A model generated the notes under the pieces. The model did not search any database. It saw only the letters and a program-made list of their open reading frames with translations, and was not told the origin of the DNA. 64,000 bases of DNA from Parvibaculum sp963696585 (lineage in GTDB: Bacteria; Pseudomonadota; Alphaproteobacteria; Parvibaculales; Parvibaculaceae). This document shows positions 52,241 through 61,056 of the stretch, in pieces. The position numbers were made by a program, and so were the translations under genes. Position 1 is the stretch's first letter. Every line of letters starts with the position of its first letter. The DNA is taken from assembly GCA_963696585.1 (NCBI GenBank), contig CAVOKW010000038.1:123499-187498 (forward strand), read 5' to 3'.

Positions 52241-52495
52241 TCATTCCGCCGCGTTGGACGCCTTGTCGGAGCGGCCATAAACATCACCGTAGCGCACAAT
52301 ATCGTCCCGACCCAGATAATGGCCCGACTGCACCTCGATGAGGCTGAGGGGCGCGCCGCCGGGGTTTTCGAGGCGATGCCGCGGGGCCCATCGGGATATG
52401 AGATCGATTCATTCCCGCCCCGCCTCCCGCACGCCCGCGCCCACCGTCACGCCGCGGGCCTGCGCCCCCCTGTGACCACCGGCGCGGGATAGGCC
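52241..52495 (-). pseudogene. Degenerate second copy of the manC C-terminal (cupin) end
   Basis: On the minus strand, after a frame slip near 52378, the sequence reads RHRLENPGGAPLSLIEVQSG then HYLGRDDIVRYGDVYGRSDK and stops at 52241. This aligns with the end of the intact manC (HRLENPGPEPLSIIEVQSGA...). Upstream pieces NESISYP and VVTG also match the cupin part with one-base slips. About 80 codons are recognisable and no catalytic domain remains. It is a decayed partial duplicate, 690 bp from the intact gene's end and in the same orientation. Confidence 0.75.
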
Positions 52496-52696
52496 GGCGG
52501 GCACCAACAGTCCCGACGCCTCGCCCGCGCCAGGCCATTCCTTCCGTCCATTCCGTCCATTCCCTGTTACATGCGGTTTACAGGGAAAGGCCGTTTGTTT
52601 TTTCAGCCGGAATTTCCCGCATATTTCGATGAAAACCCGGGCAATGGCGCCCTATTGATGAAAGCCATGCAAAAAAATAACAGGGAATTTCAATTC

Positions 52697-53066
52697 GCAC
52701 GAACAGGGAAACATTTCGCACGAACAGGGAAACATTTCGCACGAACAGGGAAACATTTCGCACCGACAGGCAAGCGTTTCACCCCGATGGCAATCGTTTC
52801 ACCCCGATAGGCAAGCGTTTCACCCCGATAGGGAATAGGCAAGCGTTTCACCCCGATAGGCAAGCGTTTCACCCCGATAGGGAAACATTTCACCCTGATA
52901 GGGGAATAGGCAAGCGTTTCGCCCCGATAGGCAATCGTTTCACCCCGATAGGCAATCGTTTCACCCCGATAGGCAAGCGTTTCGCCCCGATAGGCAAGCG
53001 TTTCGCCCCGATAGGCAAGCGTTTCGCCCCGATAGGCAAGCGTTTCGCACTCACAGGGAAGGCTTC
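52697..53066. repeat. Tandem array of ~17 copies of a 21-bp unit
   Basis: Seventeen head-to-tail units run from 52697 to 53066. Units 1-3 read GCACGAACAGGGAAACATTT plus C. Most others follow the form CCCCGATAGGCAAGCGTTTC preceded by A or G. Two units (52822-52849 and 52892-52920) carry 7-8 extra bases, and two are one base short. There are no spacers. As 21 is a multiple of three, frames stay open and give heptapeptides on both strands, e.g. ARTGKHF (+) and YRGETLA or PIGVKRL (-). I see no ribosome binding site or start that would make these real genes. No other gene occupies 52500-53188. Confidence 0.9.
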
Positions 53067-53188
53067 GCCTTTTGTCGACGATCCTTCCCCCCGCATGCCG
53101 GGTGTCGCCCCGATCAGCAAAAGCGCCCGGCACAGATCACGACAGCCGCCGCGCCCGTCAGGGCCTCGATGCAAGAAGGCCCGATGGA

Positions 53189-54622
53189 TCAGTCCGCAGC
53201 GGGTTGACCGATGCTGCGCCCGTAAATATCGTCAAAACGGACAATGTCATCCTCGCCCAGATAGGCGCCCGACTGCACCTCGATGATACTCAGCGGCTCC
53301 GGACCCGGATTCTCGAGCCTGTGTTTTGTGCCAATCGGTATATAGGTTGACTCATTCTCATCAAGCACCGATACGCTCTCCCCTATCGTCACACGGGCTT
53401 TGCCCTTGACGACAACCCAGTGTTCGGCGCGATGGTGATGCATTTGCAGCGATAGTCGGCCCCCCGGATGCACCATCAGATGCTTGACCTGATGGCGCGG
53501 TCCGGCGTCAAGGCTCTCATAATAGCCCCAGGGCCGGTAGACACGGGCATGCACCATATGCTCCTGGCGTCCCGCGGCGGCGACCTGTTCAACAAGACGC
53601 TTGACATCCTGAACGCGCTCACGTGAGGCCACCAGCGTCACATCATCGGTCTGCACGATCACGATATTCTTGAGGCCGAGTGTCGCGACCAGACCGGTTT
53701 CCGATCTGATATAAGAGCCCTCGGTCGCCTCCGTGATGACATCGCCGGAGATCACATTGGCGTTCGCGTCCCTGACGCCGATATCCCAGAGTGCCGACCA
53801 GGAACCGATATCGCTCCAGCCCATATCAACCGGTACCACCATCGCCTTATCGGTCCGTTCCATGACAGCATAATCAAGCGAATCGGACGGGGAGGCCTCA
53901 AAGGCCTCCTTGTGCAGTCTGACAAAATCGAGGTCCCGGGCCGCCTTGACGACAGCCTCGCAGGCGCGTGCTGCAATCTCGGGGCAGTGTTTTGCCATTT
54001 CCGCGAGTATGACATCGGCGCGAAACATGAAGATGCCGGCATTCCAGTCATAGCCGCCATCGGCCAGATAGCTTGCCGCCGTCGTGGCGTCCGGTTTCTC
54101 GACAAAGCGAGCCACCTCAAAGGCAGGGCAACCGGCAATGGCGGCCCCGCGCTCGATATAGCCATAACCGGTTTCCGCCGCCATGGGCTTGACCCCGAAG
54201 GTCACAAGCCCTCCCCGGCGCGCCAGGGCCTCGCCGGTCTTGATCGCCTCAAGGAAGGCAGCCCTGTCGATGATGTGATGATCGGCCGGCAGGATGAGAA
54301 GCACCCCCCGGGGATCGAGCGCCTGAATGAAGGCCGCCGCCGCCGCCGCCGCCGGCGCCGTATTGCGACCTGCAGGCTCCAGGATATGGGCAAGGGACCT
54401 ATACCCCCCCTCGGCCATGAGCTGGGCAATGATGAACCGGTGCTCATCATTCGAAATGATCAAGGGTGCGGCAAAGCGCGCCGGGTCGGCAACGCGCGCC
54501 ACCGTCTCGATGAGCATCGCCCTGTCCGACACGATCGGCAGGAGCTGCTTGGGGTAAACCGAGCGGGAGGTAGGCCATAATCTTGAGCCCACCCCACCGG
54601 AAAGGACAACCGGATAAATCAT
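53189..54622 (-). CDS. manC: Mannose-1-phosphate guanylyltransferase / mannose-6-phosphate isomerase
   Basis: The 477-residue protein has the nucleotidyltransferase start VVLSGGVGSRLWPTSRSVYP, KQLLP, a FVEKPD motif and VDMGWSDIGSWSALW. A C-terminal cupin (HHHRAEHWVVVKGKARVTIG, YIPIGTKHRLENPG) is the isomerase part of type II ManC/AlgA/XanB. It makes GDP-mannose from fructose-6-phosphate via mannose phosphates, feeding the gmd genes. It is divergent from galU. Full length for the family (~470). Confidence 0.93.
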   Translation of the reverse strand: MIYPVVLSGGVGSRLWPTSRSVYPKQLLPIVSDRAMLIETVARVADPARFAAPLIISNDEHRFIIAQLMAEGGYRSLAHILEPAGRNTAPAAAAAAAFIQALDPRGVLLILPADHHIIDRAAFLEAIKTGEALARRGGLVTFGVKPMAAETGYGYIERGAAIAGCPAFEVARFVEKPDATTAASYLADGGYDWNAGIFMFRADVILAEMAKHCPEIAARACEAVVKAARDLDFVRLHKEAFEASPSDSLDYAVMERTDKAMVVPVDMGWSDIGSWSALWDIGVRDANANVISGDVITEATEGSYIRSETGLVATLGLKNIVIVQTDDVTLVASRERVQDVKRLVEQVAAAGRQEHMVHARVYRPWGYYESLDAGPRHQVKHLMVHPGGRLSLQMHHHRAEHWVVVKGKARVTIGESVSVLDENESTYIPIGTKHRLENPGPEPLSIIEVQSGAYLGEDDIVRFDDIYGRSIGQPAAD

Positions 54623-54982
54623 TCAAAAACCCCCTGCATCTAAAATCGATCTGCAACATAATCAGGCGAAGGCCGCATAATCGTGACACCGCGCATCGTG
54701 ATGCCGCGCAATCGTGACGCCGCGCAATCGTGACAATGACCCGCCCCCATCGCAAGCCCGTTGACGCCACTCAAGCGCCTGACCGGATCTCCCGCTCAAA
54801 ACAGGTCGCCGCCAGACGATAAACTTGCAAGAACCATACCCCGGCCCCCATAGCCTGCCTTGCAGGCATGTCATGAACATGCGACATCCTTAAGAATAAG
54901 CCGAGATCCGGGCAAGGGGGACCCGTCCGGATTTATTATTCAAAATCAGGTTGGAGGCGCGCCAGGCGCGGCGATCAGCAAA
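54623..54982. other. Divergent control region between manC and galU
   Basis: A 360-base gap without a gene. It holds CGATCTGCAACATAAT at 54647-54662, nearly identical to an element before ugd (63297-63312). It also holds a short tandem repeat at 54680-54736. Promoters for both genes are expected here but none is clear. Confidence 0.5.
54680..54736. repeat. Short tandem repeat, ~16-bp unit
   Basis: Three units of ATCGTGACGCCGCGCA type (starting 54680, 54695, 54711) are followed by a partial fourth. The first unit is 15 bases. Confidence 0.8.
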
Positions 54983-55870
54983 ATGAACAAAATGCCCCGT
55001 AAAGTCCGCAAGATTGTCTTCCCCGTCGCCGGCCTCGGCACCCGCTTTCTGCCCGCCACCAAGGTCATCCCCAAGGAGATGCTGACCGTCGTTGACAAGC
55101 CGGTTATTCAGTATGCGGTGGAAGAAGCGATTGAAGCCGGGATCGAGCATTTTGTTTTTGTGACCGGCCGCGGCAAGGGCGCCATTGAAGATCATTTCGA
55201 CATGGCTTACGAGCTCGAAGCCACATTGAAGGCGCGCGGCAAGACCGCCGCCTTCGACCTGCTCAAGGGTTCGCGCCCGCTTGCCGGATCGGCAAGTTTT
55301 GTCCGCCAGCAGGAGCCCCTGGGTTTGGGACATGCCGTCTGGTGCGCGCGCGATATCATCGGGGACGAGCCCTTCGCCCTGAGCCTGCCCGACATGCTCA
55401 TTCATGCCAAACCCGGCTGCCTCGCCCAGATGATCGAAACCTATAACGCGCATGGCGGCAATGTTGTCGCGGTTGAGGAAGTGCCGCATGAACATGTGAA
55501 CCGCTATGGCGTCTGCGCGCTTGGCGAGACGTTTGATGCGCGCACCCACGCCATCACCGGCATGGTCGAAAAGCCGAAAATCGAGGACGCCCCCTCCAAC
55601 CTGATCATCTCGGGGCGCTATGTTCTTCAGCCGGAAATCTTTGATCATCTCGAAACACAAAAGCCCGGCGCCGGTGGCGAAATCCAGCTCACCGACAGCA
55701 TGATCACGCTGCTTGCCGAACAGGCCTTTATCGCCTATCGCTTTGATGGCGCGACTTACGATTGCGGCGACAAGATCGGCTATCTCGCGGCCAATGTCGC
55801 TTATGCGCTCGACCGGGGCGACCTCGAACCCGCCTTCCGTCCGATACTGGAGCGTCTTTCGAAGCGCTGA
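54983..55870 (+). CDS. galU: UTP-glucose-1-phosphate uridylyltransferase
   Basis: The 295-residue protein shows IVFPVAGLGTRFLPATKVIP (nucleotide loop), VDKPVIQYAVEEAIEAGI, LSLPDMLIHAKPG, MVEKPKIEDAPSNL and GEIQLTD. GalU makes UDP-glucose, substrate of the Ugd encoded at 63455. I chose the ATG at 54983 (MNKMPRKVRK); the frame extends 41 codons upstream without conservation. The ATP-grasp gene begins 46 bases after the stop. Confidence 0.93.
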   Translation: MNKMPRKVRKIVFPVAGLGTRFLPATKVIPKEMLTVVDKPVIQYAVEEAIEAGIEHFVFVTGRGKGAIEDHFDMAYELEATLKARGKTAAFDLLKGSRPLAGSASFVRQQEPLGLGHAVWCARDIIGDEPFALSLPDMLIHAKPGCLAQMIETYNAHGGNVVAVEEVPHEHVNRYGVCALGETFDARTHAITGMVEKPKIEDAPSNLIISGRYVLQPEIFDHLETQKPGAGGEIQLTDSMITLLAEQAFIAYRFDGATYDCGDKIGYLAANVAYALDRGDLEPAFRPILERLSKR

Positions 55871-55916
55871 CCCGGCGCATCTTGATGAGGCATCGTTATG
55901 ACAGGAAGACCGCCTC

Positions 55917-57737
55917 ATGCCGCCTGATCTTCAATTCATCCAGGACTTCAAGGGCCCGTCATGCCACGCGCCGCGTCAGGTCATGACGGCAAGACTTGTC
56001 GGCTGGGCGCAGAGCCGGGAAGAATGGCAGCAGACCCAAACGCATCTCTCCACCCTGCTTGATGCGCTGCGCCCGGCAAATGTCGCAATGCTTGAACAAT
56101 CCCTCCCGCCGCTTGATGCGCCGGGCACAGCGGAGACGCCTTCAACGCGCCTCGCGCAAACCGCGATCACCCTGCAGCGCTGGGCCGGCCACCCCACAAC
56201 TTTATATGGCCCCTGCCCGCAGGCCCGGGCAGAGGGAGAGGTCGAGGATACCCACGACTTCTATTTTGAATATGCCCTTGCCCTGACGGGAAAACGCGCT
56301 GCCAGCCTCGCTTGCGCCCTGATGCGCATAGCCTCCGGTCCCGCGCAACCCCGGAGGGCCCTGGCACAGGATGCGTTTGCGCAATTCGCCAAACAAAATC
56401 TCAACAACCAGAACCGCGCCGCCTATCTGCGTCTCGCCCGTGACCGGAACATCCCCTGGCGCTGCCTCACGCCATCAAGTACCGTTCTCGCCTTCGGTCA
56501 GGGATGCCATACGAGATGGATATCATCCAATTTCAGCGACCGGACCGGATTTATCGCAACCCAGCTCTCAACCAACAAGTTCGAGGCGGCTTCGGCCTTG
56601 CGCCAGCATGGCATTCCCGTCCCGCGCCAGCATATCGCCTCGGATATCGCCACAGCTCTGAAAGCGGCGCAGCATATCGGCTATCCGGTTGTCGTGAAGC
56701 CGCTCGGCACAGATCACGGCACAGCCGTGAGCACGGGCCTTCAAACAGATGATGATGTGCGTCAGGCCTACAGGCTTGCCGCAAAACATGGACCGGTCCT
56801 GATTGAAAGCCAATTGCCGGGCATGCATCATCGCCTGACGGTCATTCATGGCAAGATGACCTCGGCGCGCCGACAGACCCCTGCCCATGTCACGGGGGAT
56901 GGCGCGCGCAGCATCGCCGAGCTTGTTGAGGAGAAGAACAAGGCGCGGCGCGCACAGAATATCTGGGCGATCGATCTCAACGAAGAAAGCGACATGATTT
57001 TGGCGCGCGCGGGTCGTGATCGCCACACCGTTCCCGATGCGGGTGAAATCATAGAGCTCCACAGCCACAGCAATCTCGTGGCGGGCGGTACCATGATGGA
57101 TGTCACGGATCAGGTGCATCCGGATAATCGCAAGCTCGCTGAACGCACCGCCGCCATCATGGGCATTGACGTGGCCGGTCTTGATTTTCTAAGCCCCGAT
57201 ATTTCGAGATCCTATCTGGAAGTCGGCGGCGGTTTTTGCGAAGTGAATGTGACGCCCGCCTTCATTTTTGACGAACATCAAATCCTGTTCGATGCCTGGT
57301 TCCCGCCGCCTGCGGGCGGCCGCATCCCCGTCATCGCTCTCCTGGGTGTCGATGATGATCTCGCACGCGGTATCTCTGAAGTCCTCGCGCAAAAGGCGGA
57401 GCGCTACAGCTGGGCCTCGCATCAGGGTTTGTTCATCGACGGCAGCTGCGTTGATCGCGCACCAAACGACACCGTCACCGGCATGGAACGCGCCTGCACC
57501 GAGCCGACAAGCAGGGCCGCCCTGATCGAACTCGATCCCGAAAATATCCGCCACGAGGGGCTCGGCGTCGATCAGATTGATATTCTGATCATGGGCAAGA
57601 AGGCAAGACAGGACGCCCCACCACAAGAAGCGCGCGCCATGGCGCTTGTCGAAAGCATCAGCCGTCAGATTCATGTGACAACATCGGCGGCGGCGACAGC
57701 AGACTTTCTGGATCAGGAATTGACCGGACGCCTCTAA
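55917..57737 (+). CDS. Cyanophycin-synthetase-like ATP-grasp protein with a truncated Mur-ligase part
   Basis: The 606-residue protein has an N-terminal domain (1-190) and an ATP-grasp core (~215-465: TNKFEAASALRQHGIPVPRQ, GYPVVVKPLGTDHGTAVSTG, THVTGDGARS-like PAHVTGDGARSIAELVEEKN, HPDNRKLAERTAAIMGIDVA, GGGFCEVNVTPAF). This order is that of CphA. The following Mur-ligase segment starts as GRIPVIALLGVDDDLARGIS, where CphA has a GTNGKTTT P-loop; that loop is gone. HEGLGVDQIDILIMG then ends the domain early. CphA is usually ~870 residues. I infer an ATP-grasp ligase that adds an amino acid or peptide, perhaps to a polysaccharide or lipid carrier, given its place between galU and sugar transferases. 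Confidence 0.75.
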   Translation: MPPDLQFIQDFKGPSCHAPRQVMTARLVGWAQSREEWQQTQTHLSTLLDALRPANVAMLEQSLPPLDAPGTAETPSTRLAQTAITLQRWAGHPTTLYGPCPQARAEGEVEDTHDFYFEYALALTGKRAASLACALMRIASGPAQPRRALAQDAFAQFAKQNLNNQNRAAYLRLARDRNIPWRCLTPSSTVLAFGQGCHTRWISSNFSDRTGFIATQLSTNKFEAASALRQHGIPVPRQHIASDIATALKAAQHIGYPVVVKPLGTDHGTAVSTGLQTDDDVRQAYRLAAKHGPVLIESQLPGMHHRLTVIHGKMTSARRQTPAHVTGDGARSIAELVEEKNKARRAQNIWAIDLNEESDMILARAGRDRHTVPDAGEIIELHSHSNLVAGGTMMDVTDQVHPDNRKLAERTAAIMGIDVAGLDFLSPDISRSYLEVGGGFCEVNVTPAFIFDEHQILFDAWFPPPAGGRIPVIALLGVDDDLARGISEVLAQKAERYSWASHQGLFIDGSCVDRAPNDTVTGMERACTEPTSRAALIELDPENIRHEGLGVDQIDILIMGKKARQDAPPQEARAMALVESISRQIHVTTSAAATADFLDQELTGRL

Positions 57738-58030
57738 GGCCCGATCAGAAGACGCTCTCGCCGCCGGACTCCATGGCCATCCGGCATCCGGTCACAAGGC
57801 AGGGAGAGGCGACCTGAAGTGATGGGAAGGGAAGTCTCGACCGGACCCTCCGTCATCACGCCTGGCACACCCTCAGCCCGGCGGTTCCTTCCCTGCCACC
57901 CGCATGGGGGCGAGGGATCTGGAAATGACCGCGCTTGGCTGCGCCCGGCACAACCGCACCCTGGGGCCGGTCAAACACAACTCAACCGCAAGGCGACGCA
58001 GCGGTTTTCAGGGGCAGAAGTCCGCAACCC
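57738..58030. other. Intergenic stretch between convergent genes
   Basis: About 290 GC-rich bases lie between the convergent ATP-grasp and WcaJ-like genes. No gene, strong hairpin with T tract or repeat was recognised. Confidence 0.4.
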
Positions 58031-59578
58031 TCAGTAAACATTCTTGCCCACCAGCCCGTAAAACGGGGTCAACAGAAGAATCTTCAGGTCAAACCAGAGA
58101 GACCAGTTTTCGATATAATAAAGATCGCATTCCATGCGCAGGCGCATTTTCTCCGGCGTATCGGTCTCGCCCCGGTAGCCGTTGATCTGCGCCCATCCCG
58201 TAATGCCCGGTTTGACCTTGTGCCGCGATGCATATCGTTCAAGCATCGCCGCATAATACTCATTATGCGCCAGGGCATGCGGGCGGGGACCGACCAGCGA
58301 CATTTCCCCGCACACCACATTCAATAGCTGCGGCAATTCATCGAGACTGGTTTTCCGCAGGAACCGCCCCACCCGCGTGATGCGATGATCATCACGGGTC
58401 GCCTGACGCACATTCGTGCCATCCTCGACAACCGTCATGGTACGGAACTTGATGACCGAAATGATCGAATGATTAAAACCATGGCGACGCTGGCGAAAAA
58501 AGACCGGCCCCTCGCTATCCAGCCTGATGGCCAAGGCAATAAACAGCATCAATGGCGCCGCGATGGTGAGCGCAAGAACCGAGAGGATCTTGTCCTCCAG
58601 CATCTTGAGGATGGGGCCCCAGTGATCAATGGGTCGTCGCGCCAATTCAAGAATGGCAACCCCGTCATAATTGAGAAGACCCATGGGCCTCAGACGAAAG
58701 GCGGACATGTCCGGGCAGAGTCGAATGTCAACCGGCAGGGCCGACAATTCCGTCACGACCCGCTCAATACGGGTTTCCTCAGACAGAGGCAGCGCGATGA
58801 GAATTTCATCGAGCCGGGTCGAGGTGCAGGTCCTGATGAGGTCAGACAAGCCACCCGCCACCGCCATGTTGCCCGTGTTGCTCCCGAACAGATCGTCATA
58901 AACGCCAACAACATTCGAACGTTCGGGGTGGCGGCAGAGATGCTTTGTCAGTTTTTCGGCAATCTCGCCACTGCCATAAATGGCAATGTTCCGGGCAAAT
59001 AATCCGTAGGATACCCAGCCCTGGATGAGGCGTGAAATGCCATAGTGAACGATAACCAGCGTGCAAACGGACATGGAAAACCACGTCAGCACCCAGCCAC
59101 GCGAGAATGTCTGGGAAATCTTCAGAAGATAAGCGGCGCTTAGCAGAACCAGCATGGCAACGCCAAAGCCGAACAGCAGGCGCCGGATCTGACCACGGAA
59201 GGTCGCGAGAACATCGAAAGAATAAAGGTCCTGAGCCCTGAAGGTGACAAAGGCAGAAAGGCTGCAGATGATACCGGCCACAGTATAGGGGCCATATTCC
59301 TGATCGTTGCCCAGATAGCCATCTATGTAAATCCACCGCGCCAGAAGCGCTAAGGCGAAGATGATCGTGGCATCGAGCAGCGCCGTGGCATCACAGATGA
59401 CTTTGCGCGAAGGCTGACGGAAGCGATACCCGCCCAGTTTTGGCGCCGACACGGAAGCATCATTCACGCCTTCATCCGGCCTGCCGCGGCCATCCTGCGG
59501 ATGATCAGAGGAGCGGCTCCCCGCTCCCCTGCCAGGTTCGGAGGACATGTCGAGAGGCAGATGGCTTCCGGTCGTCAT
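58031..59578 (-). CDS. Undecaprenyl-phosphate glucose phosphotransferase (WcaJ/GumD-like)
   Basis: The 515-residue protein has an unusual ~60-residue hydrophilic N-terminus. Four or more membrane helices, a CoA-binding_3 type middle domain (NIAIYGSGEIAEKLTKHLCR) and the C-terminal sugar transferase domain (VIKFRTMTVVEDG, FLRKTSLDELPQLLNVVCGE, MSLVGPRPHALAHNEYY, ITGWAQINGYRGETDTPEKM) follow. It matches WcaJ/GumD, which load glucose-1-phosphate on undecaprenyl phosphate. With the enzyme at 50137 the locus has two initiating transferases. Confidence 0.9.
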   Translation of the reverse strand: MTTGSHLPLDMSSEPGRGAGSRSSDHPQDGRGRPDEGVNDASVSAPKLGGYRFRQPSRKVICDATALLDATIIFALALLARWIYIDGYLGNDQEYGPYTVAGIICSLSAFVTFRAQDLYSFDVLATFRGQIRRLLFGFGVAMLVLLSAAYLLKISQTFSRGWVLTWFSMSVCTLVIVHYGISRLIQGWVSYGLFARNIAIYGSGEIAEKLTKHLCRHPERSNVVGVYDDLFGSNTGNMAVAGGLSDLIRTCTSTRLDEILIALPLSEETRIERVVTELSALPVDIRLCPDMSAFRLRPMGLLNYDGVAILELARRPIDHWGPILKMLEDKILSVLALTIAAPLMLFIALAIRLDSEGPVFFRQRRHGFNHSIISVIKFRTMTVVEDGTNVRQATRDDHRITRVGRFLRKTSLDELPQLLNVVCGEMSLVGPRPHALAHNEYYAAMLERYASRHKVKPGITGWAQINGYRGETDTPEKMRLRMECDLYYIENWSLWFDLKILLLTPFYGLVGKNVY

Positions 59579-59787
59579 ATGTCACCAGCAGGCAATCATG
59601 AAATGGGGCAACTTGAAGAAGACTAACAAAGGCGGTCTGCCAGATGAAGATCCCTTAAAACAGGACCGGACCATGGTGGAGATATAGCGATGCAATAACA
59701 AGTGACGTTTGTCACACTGGTTAAAAGCCATCCCCGTCTCGGGTTTCGTCAAGAACCGATTATCCAGGAAAAATCGCAGCCACCCGC

Positions 59788-59838
59788 CTGCCCACCTGGA
59801 GAGCCTGCCCACTTGGAAAGCCTGTCCACTTGGAGAGA
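59788..59838. repeat. Three tandem 17-bp units
   Basis: CTGCCCACYTGGARAGC is repeated at 59788, 59805 and 59822, the last copy with CTGTCC. It lies in the ~390-base gap 59579-59967 between the WcaJ-like gene and the gmd paralog; I see nothing else there. Confidence 0.85.
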
Positions 59839-59967
59839 TTGCGGCCATAAGCCTCACCACCGGCATGAAAGCGGCATGCCTGAGGTTCATCCGGCGAATG
59901 TCAGGGGTAAGGGTCCAGGAGACCGCTCTTGGCGCACCGACTGCATCGGTCCGGCAGGCGGCGCGGA

Positions 59968-61055
59968 TCAGACCGAAGCATTCAGCGTTTGGGCATTCCC
60001 GGATATCAGCGACAATCTGTCAATGTCGGCGGCGACCATCTCGGCAACCAGGGCTTCAAATCCCAGATGATTTTGCCAGCCGAGTTTCTGACGCGCCTTT
60101 GAGGCATCCCCCAGGGTGGATTTGAGATCCATGGGCCGGAAAAATACCGGATCAATTCTGACCACGACCTCGCCCGAAACAGCATCACGCCCGACTTCAT
60201 GAACGCCCTCACCTGTCCAGGCAAGCATGCGGCCCGTCTCGCGAAAGGCCAACTCGACAAAATCACGCACCGAATGACTTGACGCCTGGTCGCAATGACA
60301 TAATCATCGGGCTGGGGTTGCTGAAGCATCAGCCACATGACCTCAACAAAATCGCGCGCATGACCCCAGTCCCGGCGCGTATCAAGATTGCCCAGCCGCA
60401 GCACGTCGCGAGCCCCATTTGCCCAGGCCGCCGCCGCCATTGTGATCTTGCGGGTCACAAAGCCGGGACCGCGATAAGGACTCTCGTGATTGAACAGGAT
60501 ACCGTTTGAAACATGCAGACCCTGCATGTCACGAAACTGCCGCACGGCCTCATAGGCCGCGAGCTTCGAAGCGGCATAGGGATTGTCGGCTCGCATCGGG
60601 CTCTGCTCATCGAACAGTTTGCCATGGGCATCGGCAAAGATCTGGGCGCTCGCCGCGTGAAACAATCTGACATGATCGGCGCGCGGCGAGAGGGCTATGG
60701 CTTCCAGCAAATGCCGGGTGGCACCCGCATTGAGCGCCATGGTTTCCTCGGGCTTCTGAAGGCTTGTCGGCACATGCGATTGCCCGGCCAGATGATAAAT
60801 CTCGTCTGGCCGCAGGCGCGCCAGCAAGCCGGTGAAGTCGGCCCCCTCGCCTATATCAAAATCATGCAACTGAAGCCGGGAAAGTGCATCCTTCCCCCGC
60901 AACCTCGCGCGATCAAATCGCGACGCCTGTCGTGCCACGCCATGAACCACATAGCCTTTGGCCAGCAGCAGGTCGGCCAGATAAGCACCATCTTGTCCCG
61001 TGATGCCCGTGATCAGGGCGACTTGTCCACAATCGGGATGAGAATTCGCAGGCAT
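59968..61055 (-). pseudogene. Frameshifted, diverged GDP-mannose 4,6-dehydratase paralog
   Basis: From 61055 the frame reads VALITGITGQDGAYLADLLL through GARDVLRLGNLDTRRDWGHA to DDYVIAT and then leaves frame near 60285-60292. The other frame resumes as SSHSVRDFVELAFRETGRML through KARQKLGWQNHLGFEALVAE and stops at 59968. One missing base explains it. It is a close relative of the adjacent gmd, but the ASTSELYG motif (catalytic Thr and Glu) is replaced by ASAQIFAD. The Tyr-x3-Lys pair (YAASK) is kept. So even if the slip is a base-call error, dehydratase activity is doubtful; it may have another GDP-sugar role. Confidence 0.75.
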
Positions 61056-61056
61056 A

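Noticed and set aside
52697..53066. CRISPR array
   Set aside because: The 21-bp units are contiguous with no unique spacers, and no cas gene is present.
52690..53174. Repeat-coded proteins on the minus strand (YRGETLA or PIGVKRL heptads) and plus strand (ARTGKHF heptads)
   Set aside because: Frames are open only because the unit is a multiple of three. No convincing ribosome binding site or start, and three frames are open at once. Listed as a DNA repeat instead.
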